12,242 nucleotides of DNA from Pedosphaera sp. (GTDB taxonomy: Bacteria; Verrucomicrobiota; Verrucomicrobiia; Limisphaerales; SIAT01): contig SIAT01000042.1 of assembly GCA_009691645.1 (NCBI GenBank), positions 1-12,242 of the forward strand. Direction: 5' to 3'. Below are positions 1-6,405 of the stretch, one piece after another. A program made the position numbers and the translations under genes. The notes under the pieces were generated by a model, which worked only from the letters and a program-made list of their open reading frames with translations, had not been told where the DNA came from and did no database searches. Positions within the stretch are counted from its first letter, which is position 1. Each line of letters begins with the position of its first letter.

Positions 1-1
1 C

Positions 2-1915
2 GCGCTCTTCGGCAAGCACCCGAACGGCTCCGCGCTTCCCGCCGCGAACCTCTGCGTCCGCGCGCCCTCGCTCCTCGAAGTGCGGTTGCCCGCAGACTTG
101 GTGGAAGGTTGCGAATTTGTGGCGACGGCCACGTTGCACCGCGAGACCGCTGCCGAAGGCAGCGTGCAAATGCAGGTGCTCACGACGAAGCCCACGAATG
201 TGTCGGGCCTCGCGGCGGGCACGGCGACGGAGTTGGGCGGCAAAAGCACGTGGAGCGATGGCGAGCGGCCCATCGTTTCGGATTCGCCCATCCTCGTGCA
301 TGACGGCAGCGCGGCGCGCAAACGCATCGAGGCGGCGCTCGATCAGTTCCGCCAGATTTTCCCCGCGGCGCTTTGCTACACGAAGATTGTGCCGGTGGAC
401 GAGGTCGTCACGCTCACACTTTTCTATCGCGAGGACGATCATCTCAAGCGGTTGATGCTCGACGACGCGCAGTCCGCCGCGCTCGACCGTCTCTGGGCGG
501 AGATGCACTTCGTGAGCCACGACGCGCTCAGGCTCGTGGAAGCCTTCGAGCAGCTTTGGCAATACGCCACGCAGGATGCGGATCCGAGCGCGTTCACGCC
601 GATGCGCGAACCGATCAAGCAACGCGCCGCGAAGTTCCGCGAGGAACTGGTCGCCGCCGAGCCGAAGCAATTGGAGGCGGTGGTGAACTTCGCCGAGAGC
701 GCGTGGCGCAGAGCCGTCAGCGCGACGGAGAAGGACGATCTGCGCGCGCTTTACCGCACGTTGCGCGCGCAGGAATTGCCGCACGACACGGCGCTGCGCA
801 TGACGCTCGCGCGCGTGTTCGTCGCGCCGGTCTTCCTCTACAAACTGGAGAAGCCCGCGCCGGGCAAAGCGCAGGCGCCGGTGTCTGACACCGAACTGGC
901 CACGCGGCTGAGTTATTTCCTGTGGTCCTCCGCGCCGGACGCCGAGCTGACCGGGCTCGCGACGGCGGGCAAGTTGCGCAATCCCGAAGTGCTCGCTGCG
1001 CAGACGCGGCGGATGCTCAAAGACGCGCGCGTGCGGCGGCTGGCCAACGAGTTTGGCGCGCAATGGCTGCACACACGCGACTTCGACAAGCTCGACGAAA
1101 AAAGTGAGCGGCACTTCCCGACGTTCGCCGCGGTGCGCGGTGCGTTGAACGAGGAGCCGGTCCGCTTCTTCACCGACTTTTTCCAGCGCGACGGCTCCGT
1201 GCTGTCGTTGCTCGACGCGGATCACACGTTTGTCAACGCGGCGCTCGCGCAGCATTACGGCATGGCGGGCGTGAGCGGCGAGGAATGGCGTCGCGTGGAC
1301 GGCGTGCGTGCGCAGGGTCGCGGCGGCGTGCTGGGTTTCGGCGCGACGCTCGCCAGACAAAGCGGTGCCTCGCGCACCAGCCCGATTCTGCGCGGCAATT
1401 GGATCAGCGAAACGCTGCTGGGCGAACGGCTGCCGCGTCCGCCCAAAGGCGTGCCGGTGCTGCCGGAAGTGCCGCCGGCGGGTCTCACCGAACGCGCGTT
1501 GATCGAACAGCACAGCAGCGATGCGAAGTGCGCGGGTTGCCATGCGCGCATTGATCCGTTCGGTTTTGCGCTGGAACGTTACGACGCGATTGGCCGCCTG
1601 CGCACGAAGGATACGGCGGGCTTGTCCATCGATTCCCGCACACGCACGGCCGACGGCGCGGCGATGGACGGCATCAACGGTCTGCGCGACTATCTGCTCA
1701 CGCAACGGCGCGACGCGTTCACGCGGCAGTTCTGCCGCAAGCTGCTGGGCTACGCGCTGGGACGCGGCGTGCAGTTGAGCGACCAGCCGTTGATTGACGC
1801 CATGCAGGCGCAACTCGCGGCGAAGGAAAACCGCGTCGGTGTCGTCATAGAAATGATTGTGCGCAGCCGACAATTCTGTGAGATTCGCAACCGTGAACAT
1901 CCGGCAACGGAATAA
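2..1915 (+). CDS. DUF1595/DUF1592/DUF1588/DUF1585 cytochrome-like protein, 5' partial
   Basis: The reading frame is open to the left edge, so the true start lies upstream; a GTG at 80 is only an internal valine. Counting from the first visible codon (637 codons), the order matches the Planctomycete/Verrucomicrobia 'PSD' family. A DUF1595-like helical region lies near residues 225-285. DUF1592 covers about 295-425 (ATRLSYFLWSSAPD at 300). DUF1588 (PSCyt3) covers about 440-535 and contains a haem-binding CAGCH motif encoded at 1529-1543, followed by the family-typical IDPFGFALERYD. DUF1585 lies at about 555-632. Complete relatives are much longer and often carry an N-terminal cytochrome domain and export signal, which would be outside the window. 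The protein is probably exported, with a redox role inferred only from the CxxCH motif; no reaction is established for the family. It is probably co-transcribed with the DUF1552 gene 12 bp downstream. Confidence 0.9.
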   Translation, partial: ALFGKHPNGSALPAANLCVRAPSLLEVRLPADLVEGCEFVATATLHRETAAEGSVQMQVLTTKPTNVSGLAAGTATELGGKSTWSDGERPIVSDSPILVHDGSAARKRIEAALDQFRQIFPAALCYTKIVPVDEVVTLTLFYREDDHLKRLMLDDAQSAALDRLWAEMHFVSHDALRLVEAFEQLWQYATQDADPSAFTPMREPIKQRAAKFREELVAAEPKQLEAVVNFAESAWRRAVSATEKDDLRALYRTLRAQELPHDTALRMTLARVFVAPVFLYKLEKPAPGKAQAPVSDTELATRLSYFLWSSAPDAELTGLATAGKLRNPEVLAAQTRRMLKDARVRRLANEFGAQWLHTRDFDKLDEKSERHFPTFAAVRGALNEEPVRFFTDFFQRDGSVLSLLDADHTFVNAALAQHYGMAGVSGEEWRRVDGVRAQGRGGVLGFGATLARQSGASRTSPILRGNWISETLLGERLPRPPKGVPVLPEVPPAGLTERALIEQHSSDAKCAGCHARIDPFGFALERYDAIGRLRTKDTAGLSIDSRTRTADGAAMDGINGLRDYLLTQRRDAFTRQFCRKLLGYALGRGVQLSDQPLIDAMQAQLAAKENRVGVVIEMIVRSRQFCEIRNREHPATE

Positions 1916-1927
1916 CCGCTCAAGCTC

Positions 1928-3232
1928 ATGAACACACATCGCTTTAATCGCCGCGCGTTCCTGCGCGGTGTCGGCGTCACGATGGCGCTGCCGTGGATGG
2001 AATCTTTCACCGTGTGGGGCGACGAACCCAAAACCGCCAAGCCCGCGAGCGAGGCGCCGGTGCGGCTGGCCGTGCTGTTTTCCGGCAACGGATTTCACAC
2101 GCGCGAATGGTGGGCGAAGGGCGAGGGCAAAAACATGGAGCTGGGCAAGGTGCTGGCGCCGCTCGCGGATTTCCGCGAGAAGATGCTGCTCATCCGCGGC
2201 CTCTACAACGCGGAGGCGCTGAAGGGAAACATCCACAGCTCGATGACGGGCAACCTGCTTTCGGGCGCGCCGCTGGCGTCGGGCGGCGACATCCGCTCCG
2301 GCACGAGCGTGGATCAGGTGCTCGCGCAGCGTTTCGGGCGCTCGACCAAAGTGCCCAGCCTCGTGCTCGGCTGCGAACATTCCAATCCGTCGGTCCACAA
2401 AAACTATTCGATGCTCTACAGCTCGCACATTTCGTGGAGCTCGCCGACGACGCCCACGCCGCTGGAGTTGTATCCGGCGCTGGCGTTTGACCGGTTGTTC
2501 AAAGACACGGTGAGCAAAGGCGACAAGAGCGTGCTCGATGCCGTGCTGGGCGACGCGAAGGATTTGCGCCGTCAGATCAGCGCGAACGATCAGCGCAAGC
2601 TCGACGAATATCTGGACTCCGTGCGCGAAGTGGAAACGCGCATCGACAACGCCGGCAAGAAAGGCGAGCTGCAAGGCTGGCGGCCGACGTTGGCCAAGCC
2701 GAACATTCCGCGCCCCGCCGAGGGCATCCCGCAGGACATCGGCGAGCACATGCGGTTGATGTGCGACATTCTCGTGCTCGGTTTCCAGACCGACACCACG
2801 CGCATCACGACGCTCAAGCTGAACAACGATCACAGCTCGCTGCGCTTCCCGAATCTCGGCGTGGATTACATGATCCACCATCTGCTCTCGCACAGCGACA
2901 CCGCGGACTGGCTGAAGGTGAACCAGTTTTTCATCCAGCAACTCGCCTACATCGCGCGCAAGTTGGACGCCATTCAGGAAGGCACCCGCACCGCGCTGGA
3001 CAACACGATGCTGATGTATTGCTCCTCGATGCTCACGGGCAACCATGACGCGTCGCAGTTGCCCATCGTGCTGCTCGGCGGCGGCGGCGGCCGGATCAAA
3101 GGCGGGCGCGTGCTCGACTACAACGGCAAGCCCGACCGCCAGATGTGCCGACTGCACCTCTCGATGATGGACAAGATGGGCGTACGCCCCAGCACCTTCG
3201 GCGACGCAAAATCGCCGCTGGAAGAAGTGTGA
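1928..3232 (+). CDS. Tat-exported DUF1552 (HXXSHH family) protein
   Basis: This 434-residue protein begins with a twin-arginine signal (RRAFLRG at residues 8-14, followed by a short hydrophobic stretch), so export in a folded state through the Tat pathway is expected. The rest matches DUF1552, a family abundant in Planctomycetota and Verrucomicrobiota and regularly encoded next to DUF1592/1588/1585 proteins, exactly as here. Recognisable family stretches include VLFSGNGFH near residue 49, a long helical middle (205-240), and MLMYCSSMLTGNHD at 361-374. The family's name motif HxxSHH appears as H318-L-L-S-H-S323, with the last His replaced by Ser. ATG 1928 is the only start that keeps the complete Tat signal; no Shine-Dalgarno precedes it, and the 12-bp gap to the upstream stop suggests translational coupling. 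The function of the family is unknown; a periplasmic partner of the haem-motif protein is an inference from the pairing. Confidence 0.92.
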   Translation: MNTHRFNRRAFLRGVGVTMALPWMESFTVWGDEPKTAKPASEAPVRLAVLFSGNGFHTREWWAKGEGKNMELGKVLAPLADFREKMLLIRGLYNAEALKGNIHSSMTGNLLSGAPLASGGDIRSGTSVDQVLAQRFGRSTKVPSLVLGCEHSNPSVHKNYSMLYSSHISWSSPTTPTPLELYPALAFDRLFKDTVSKGDKSVLDAVLGDAKDLRRQISANDQRKLDEYLDSVREVETRIDNAGKKGELQGWRPTLAKPNIPRPAEGIPQDIGEHMRLMCDILVLGFQTDTTRITTLKLNNDHSSLRFPNLGVDYMIHHLLSHSDTADWLKVNQFFIQQLAYIARKLDAIQEGTRTALDNTMLMYCSSMLTGNHDASQLPIVLLGGGGGRIKGGRVLDYNGKPDRQMCRLHLSMMDKMGVRPSTFGDAKSPLEEV

Positions 3233-3252
3233 TGTCGGCGCGGACGGCGGAC

Positions 3253-3332
3253 CCGCAACGAACCCGGCGAGAGCGTCGCGGTTGCAATCCACGCGTCCCG
3301 TGGGCCGGGTCGCTGAGCTTGGGTCGTTAGAT
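3253..3332 (+). other. attC-like recombination site at the left end of a gene cassette
   Basis: This is an imperfect palindrome with the layout of an integron attC site. The 3' end carries GTTAGAT (3326-3332), an exact match to the R' consensus GTTRRRY. The 5' arm (AACGAACCC, 3257-3265) pairs with GGGTCGTT (3321-3328) apart from one extrahelical A. A six-base unpaired spacer follows, then an inner pairing of AGCG (3272-3275) with CGCT (3311-3314). The tip forms a five-pair hairpin, CCACG (3289-3293) with CGTGG (3299-3303). The weak point is R'': CCGCAAC matches RYYYAAC only in AAC and two pyrimidines. Known attC sites vary greatly in length and sequence but share this arm-spacer-arm pattern with extrahelical bases. 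The site may be functional or a remnant; no integrase is visible in the window. Confidence 0.6.
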
Positions 3333-3335
3333 GCC

Positions 3336-3719
3336 ATGAGCACCGCAGCCGTTTCCAAGTTCGAGTCGTTCGGAGAGGTGTTCGTTCGCAAGTATTGGGA
3401 GGCCGTCAAGAGCGGCGCTTTCTCGATGCCTCCGCATGAACCGGTGGAGGAGAGCATCGAGGAGTTGCTCTCCGAGGTTTCCCACCGGACGGAGTTTCAC
3501 CGCGAAGGGAGTTTGCACGAGCTTCACATGGAGAATGCGCACGGAGATTGGTGGCGGTTTACATTTCGAGCCAGCGGTGGTCGCTGGGAGTTGGTTGGAG
3601 CATCAGCCCGTTCGGACAGCGAGATTCCGCACGACCTTCTTGGTCCAGTTTACGCGCCTCATTTTGCACCGCTGCTCCGCCATGTAGAGAGAGATGCGAA
3701 TGAAACTAAGAGCATCTAA
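3336..3719 (+). CDS. Unknown 127-residue protein in an integron-like cassette
   Basis: I do not recognise this protein. It is soluble, without a signal peptide or membrane segment. It starts with a helical part (FGEVFVRKYWEAVKSG, residues 13-28), then an acidic stretch (EPVEESIEELLSEV), then alternating strand-like segments including GDWWRFTFR and GGRWELVGAS, and ends in APHFAPLLRHVE plus a polar tail. The ATG at 3336 is chosen because it lies 3 bases after the attC-like R' box, as is usual in gene cassettes. An in-frame TTG at 3282 would read through the palindrome. The stop codon TAA (3717-3719) lies inside the next ATCTAAC box, another cassette habit. There is no Shine-Dalgarno. A hand count gives about 57% GC, lower than the flanking DUF1592/DUF1552 genes look. 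The gene may be transcribed from the upstream operon. The sandwich-like strand pattern could be an NTF2-like or lipocalin-like fold, but this is a guess. Confidence 0.72.
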   Translation: MSTAAVSKFESFGEVFVRKYWEAVKSGAFSMPPHEPVEESIEELLSEVSHRTEFHREGSLHELHMENAHGDWWRFTFRASGGRWELVGASARSDSEIPHDLLGPVYAPHFAPLLRHVERDANETKSI

Positions 3720-3783
3720 CCCTGCGCTGCAGCGAATCCGGCAGCGCGCTCCTGCTGTGAAAACGCATGAGCGCTTGGTAATT
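3712..3783 (+). other. Degenerate attC-like site at the right end of the cassette
   Basis: ATCTAAC at 3714-3720 matches the R'' consensus RYYYAAC exactly and contains the stop codon of the cassette gene. An L''-like arm GCGCTGCAGCG (3724-3734) pairs with CGCATGAGCGC (3764-3774), with a bulge on each side. The following TTGGTAATT (3776-3784) resembles the end of the upstream site but matches GTTRRRY poorly, so the R' half is degenerate or is native chromosomal sequence joined at a secondary site. GCATCTAAC (3712-3720) is the perfect reverse complement of GTTAGATGC (3326-3334) at the cassette start, which is what excision and circularisation of one cassette would require. Inside the element GCGCTGC (3724-3730) can alternatively pair with GCAGCGC (3741-3747), so it might also act as a transcription terminator. 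Confidence 0.5.
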
Positions 3784-3803
3784 TTCATCCTCAACAACAC
3801 ACC

Positions 3804-4232
3804 ATGAAACGCACTTTCTGGCTCTGCCTCGCCATGGCCGCGTCACTGGCCGCTGCCGAACCGCCCGAGGATGCCAAGGAAGTGCAGGGCAGTTGGAAGC
3901 CTGACAAGGCCGAGTTGGGCGGGCAGCCGTTGCCCGACGCGGTGTTGAAGTTGATCAGCCTCAAACTCGACAAGGGTAAGTATGAAGTTTCTGTCGGCGG
4001 CAAACTCGACAAGGGAAATTACTCGATCGATCCCGCCAGCAAACCCAAGGGCATGAGCATCACCGGAACGGAAGGCCCGAATAACGGCAAGACTTTTCCC
4101 GCGATCTACGAGCTGAAGGGGGACAGGCTCCGCATCTGCTACGACCTTTCTGGCGCAAAGCAGCCGGCCGAATTCAAGAGCGTCGCGGGCACGCAACTCT
4201 ATCTCGTGACTTACAGCCGCAAGAAAGAGTAG
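3804..4232 (+). CDS. Secreted TIGR03067-domain protein
   Basis: This 142-residue protein has a clear Sec signal peptide (MKRT, then a hydrophobic stretch to about A18, with an AAA-type cleavage site before E19). The remainder, about residues 26-140, is a single TIGR03067 domain, a small beta-rich, lipocalin-like module common in Planctomycetota and Verrucomicrobiota. Family hallmarks visible are QGSWKPDKAELGGQPLPD, the VGGKLDKGNYSIDP strand pair, ITGTEGPNNGKTFPAIYEL, GDRLRICYDLSG, and the terminal TQLYLVTYSRKKE. The function of the family is unknown; extracytoplasmic binding is a structural inference. The length is that of a stand-alone domain. The ATG at 3804 is fixed by the signal peptide; the AACAACACACC before it contains no Shine-Dalgarno. 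The gene stands alone, after the cassette and converging with the minus-strand block. It contains an exact 15-base repeat (3962-3976 and 4001-4015) encoding KLDKG twice. Confidence 0.9.
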   Translation: MKRTFWLCLAMAASLAAAEPPEDAKEVQGSWKPDKAELGGQPLPDAVLKLISLKLDKGKYEVSVGGKLDKGNYSIDPASKPKGMSITGTEGPNNGKTFPAIYELKGDRLRICYDLSGAKQPAEFKSVAGTQLYLVTYSRKKE

Positions 4233-4274
4233 CCGGATTTGTCCGATGAACGAAACGCCGGACGATGTGCTGCA

Positions 4275-4292
4275 GCGAAGGTCGGCCTTCGC
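4275..4292. terminator. Hairpin between convergent genes, possible bidirectional terminator
   Basis: GCGAAGG and CCTTCGC form a perfect seven-pair stem around a TCGG loop. It lies in the 65-bp gap between the stop codons of the TIGR03067 gene (+) and the GreA/GreB-family gene (-), where terminators for both are expected. No T-tract follows on either strand, so a classical intrinsic terminator is not proven. An mRNA 3'-end stabiliser or a small dispersed palindrome are alternatives. Confidence 0.4.
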
Positions 4293-4297
4293 ACCCG

Positions 4298-4777
4298 CTA
4301 AGAAACCGACACGGCGCGGTGCTCGTGTTGCTTTCCAGCGAGGGTGAGCTTGAGTTTGTCGCCCGCGCGCCGGCCCATCAACTGCGCGCCCAGCGGTGAT
4401 TCCGGTGTGAGCACCAGCACTTCGTGGCCGTCCACCTCCACCTCCGTGCCGCCCGCCCGCGGCCCTATCAGGTAGAATGTCCGGACACCGCTCCCCTCCA
4501 ACTCCACCAATGAACCGACCGCCACCGAATCAGTTGGCGCGAACGATGGCAGTCCAAGCGCTTGGAATTGCCGGCGTGATTCCTCGATCTCCGCCACTTG
4601 TCGTGCCTGTCCGCGCGCGAGATACGAGGCTTCCAGTCCGCGCGTGTCATATTTGCTCTCGGAGCGGTTCTGCTCGTCCGTCGCCTCGGCGAATGCCTCA
4701 CGGGCAGCGCTCGTGTGCAATTCCAATTCGCTTGTGAGTTGCCCGACGATGCTCCGGATGACGTCCTGTTTGTTCAC
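4298..4777 (-). CDS. GreA/GreB-family transcription elongation factor
   Basis: The product (159 residues from the GTG at 4777) has a C-terminal GreA/GreB domain at about residues 85-158: VAVGSLVELEG, FYLIGP, then SPLGAQLMGRRAGDKLKL, the usual 'SPLG-ALxGxxxGD' signature of the FKBP-like domain. The N-terminal part is a helical hairpin (about 4-34 and 48-74) around a tip containing DEQNRSESKYDTRGLEASYLA, characteristic of the short 'GreAB' relatives that lack the classical GreA coiled coil. GreA-type proteins enter the RNA polymerase secondary channel and stimulate transcript cleavage; whether this tip carries the needed acidic pair is uncertain (D34, E35, E40 and D44 are candidates). The GTG start begins VNKQDVIRSIV; a longer frame to 4873 would overlap the preceding gene with unrelated sequence. 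It lies 53 bp after the SDR gene and is probably the last gene of the uup operon. Confidence 0.87.
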   Translation of the reverse strand: MNKQDVIRSIVGQLTSELELHTSAAREAFAEATDEQNRSESKYDTRGLEASYLARGQARQVAEIEESRRQFQALGLPSFAPTDSVAVGSLVELEGSGVRTFYLIGPRAGGTEVEVDGHEVLVLTPESPLGAQLMGRRAGDKLKLTLAGKQHEHRAVSVS

Positions 4778-4830
4778 ATCAATTACCGCGTGATCCAACC
4801 GCCGACACTGCCGCGGCGTGTCCCTTCCGC

Positions 4831-6399
4831 TCACCAATCCGTCGGCCGGTAGTCCTTCAGGAATTTTCCCCACGTGTGTTCGCCGGTGTTAAAGCCAGCG
4901 ATGATCGGATCCACGATGCGCGCCGCGCCGTCCACGATATCCAGCGGCGGATGGAAGCGATGCTCCTTCACCTTGCGCTCGGCGATGTGCGCCGGGTCTT
5001 CGTCCGTCACCCAGCCCGTGTCCACGGCGTTCATGTGGATGCCGTCAGCGTGATAATCTGCCGCCGAAGTTCGCGTCATCATGTTGAGCGCGGCCTTGGC
5101 CATGTTCGTGTGCGGATGGCGCGTGGTCTTGAACTTGCGATAAAACTGCCCCTCCACCGCGGACACATTCACGATGTGTTTGTCGCGCTCGGCCGTGCGC
5201 AGCATCAGCGGTTTCAGCCGCGCATTCAGCACGAACGGCGCGATGGCGTTGACGAGCTGCACCTCGAGTAACTCCACCGTTGGGACTTCGGCGAGCATCA
5301 GCCGCCACGAATTGCGATCGCGCAAATCCACCTGCTGCAAATCCTGATCGAGCCGGCCATCGGGAAACAAATCCTTCTGCGCAGCGAGTTCCTCCGGCAA
5401 CAGCGCCACCTGCGACAACGCCGCCGCGTGCGTCAATCCCGCGACTTCCGGCAGACGTTGCGTCAGCGCCGCCGCACCGCCTTCAGGCAGCAGATGGTAA
5501 CCGCGCAATCCTTCGTACGCGCCGAGCAACTGTCGCGCATTCTCCGGCAGCGCAGACAGCGGCCCGCTCTCGCCCTCCATCATGTGACTATAAAAATCTG
5601 GCGGACGCCGCACCGTCTGGCAGGCGTTGTTGATGATGAAATCCAGCCGCGAACGCGTTGCCAAAAGATGACGGCAAAACGCCTCCACACTCGGCGTGTG
5701 CCGCAGATCGAGGCCGAAAATCTCCAGCCGATGCCCCCACTCCGCGAAGTCCGCTTCGGCAGTAAACCGTTTCGCGGCATCGCGCGGAAAGCGCGTGCTC
5801 ATGATGAGCTGCACACCCGCGCGCAGCAGCTTGATGCCTGCTTGATAACCGATCTTCACGCGCCCGCCGGTGAGCAGCGCGACGCGCCCGCGCAGATCCG
5901 CCGACTCGGTGCGCTTGCGGAAGTTCAACTCCGCGCACGACGGGCAAAGCTGGTCGTAGAAATGGTGGATCGCCGAGTAATCTTGTTTGCAAACGTAGCA
6001 GCACTGCGGCTCGTTCACCTCGCGGAATTCCGCGTTGCCCGCGACTTCCTGCTGCTGAAAATTCAGCGGCGGGAAGACGTTGGGCGAGGTGAACACTTTT
6101 TCCCGACGCAACTTGCGGATGCCCGTCTCGTTGAGTTTGGCCTGCTCGCGCTGGATTTTTTCCGCCTTGCGCAGCTTCACCCGCGCCTTCACGAAGCGCC
6201 GACGCTCCTTCAAATCCGGGTTGTAAATCTCGCCGGCCGCCGTGACTAGCCGCTGGCGTTCTTCTTCCGGAATCCCGGCCAGCAACGCGCGGTTGGCCGC
6301 GACCGTTTCCAGCAAGGAAACTACGGCCAGCAATTGCTCCGTCAACGCCGCGGCGTCGGGCGCAGCAGCAGGAGTCACGTCAGCGGGAGGCATTTCCAT
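4831..6399 (-). CDS. Zinc-ribbon plus atypical short-chain dehydrogenase fusion protein
   Basis: This 522-residue protein has three parts. Residues about 15-105 are helical and charged, with a lysine/arginine-rich segment at 65-101. Residues 130-160 form a likely zinc ribbon with cysteine pairs C134-xx-C137 and C152-xx-C155. From about 168 to the end is a Rossmann-fold SDR domain: ALLTGGRVKIGYQ (174-186) as cofactor loop, IINNAC (255-260) as the NNAG equivalent, NVSAVEG (411-417) with the catalytic-type Ser, and NMAKAALNMM (432-441) carrying the Lys. Against classical SDRs, the third glycine of TGxxxGxG is Lys and the Tyr of YxxxK is Thr (T431). An insertion of about 100 residues (265-375) separates the halves. 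An NAD(P)-dependent role is inferred from fold only; substrate unknown. The ATG lies 6 bp after the uup stop codon, so co-expression with Uup is likely. A codon-3 ATG (MPPADV) is an alternative start. Confidence 0.85.
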   Translation of the reverse strand: MEMPPADVTPAAAPDAAALTEQLLAVVSLLETVAANRALLAGIPEEERQRLVTAAGEIYNPDLKERRRFVKARVKLRKAEKIQREQAKLNETGIRKLRREKVFTSPNVFPPLNFQQQEVAGNAEFREVNEPQCCYVCKQDYSAIHHFYDQLCPSCAELNFRKRTESADLRGRVALLTGGRVKIGYQAGIKLLRAGVQLIMSTRFPRDAAKRFTAEADFAEWGHRLEIFGLDLRHTPSVEAFCRHLLATRSRLDFIINNACQTVRRPPDFYSHMMEGESGPLSALPENARQLLGAYEGLRGYHLLPEGGAAALTQRLPEVAGLTHAAALSQVALLPEELAAQKDLFPDGRLDQDLQQVDLRDRNSWRLMLAEVPTVELLEVQLVNAIAPFVLNARLKPLMLRTAERDKHIVNVSAVEGQFYRKFKTTRHPHTNMAKAALNMMTRTSAADYHADGIHMNAVDTGWVTDEDPAHIAERKVKEHRFHPPLDIVDGAARIVDPIIAGFNTGEHTWGKFLKDYRPTDW

Positions 6400-6405
6400 T
6401 GAGGG

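Noticed and set aside
3282..3335. TTG start adding 18 residues to the cassette protein
   Set aside because: The extension would be encoded by the attC-like palindrome itself. The ATG at 3336 right after GTTAGATGCC fits the cassette layout better.
4778..4873. Longer N-terminus for the GreAB-like protein
   Set aside because: These codons overlap the SDR gene end and give a Pro/Arg-rich stretch unlike the family, which begins close to VNKQDVI.
5128..5142. YRKFK in the SDR protein as the catalytic YxxxK
   Set aside because: Y420 is only seven residues after the active-site Ser, against about twelve to fourteen in SDRs, and the TNMAKAALNM stretch aligns naturally with the canonical YxxxK helix. 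It stays only as a possible alternative donor.
5428..6249. A 273-codon open frame on the + strand
   Set aside because: It is antisense to the SDR fusion; composition is biased and no domain is visible.
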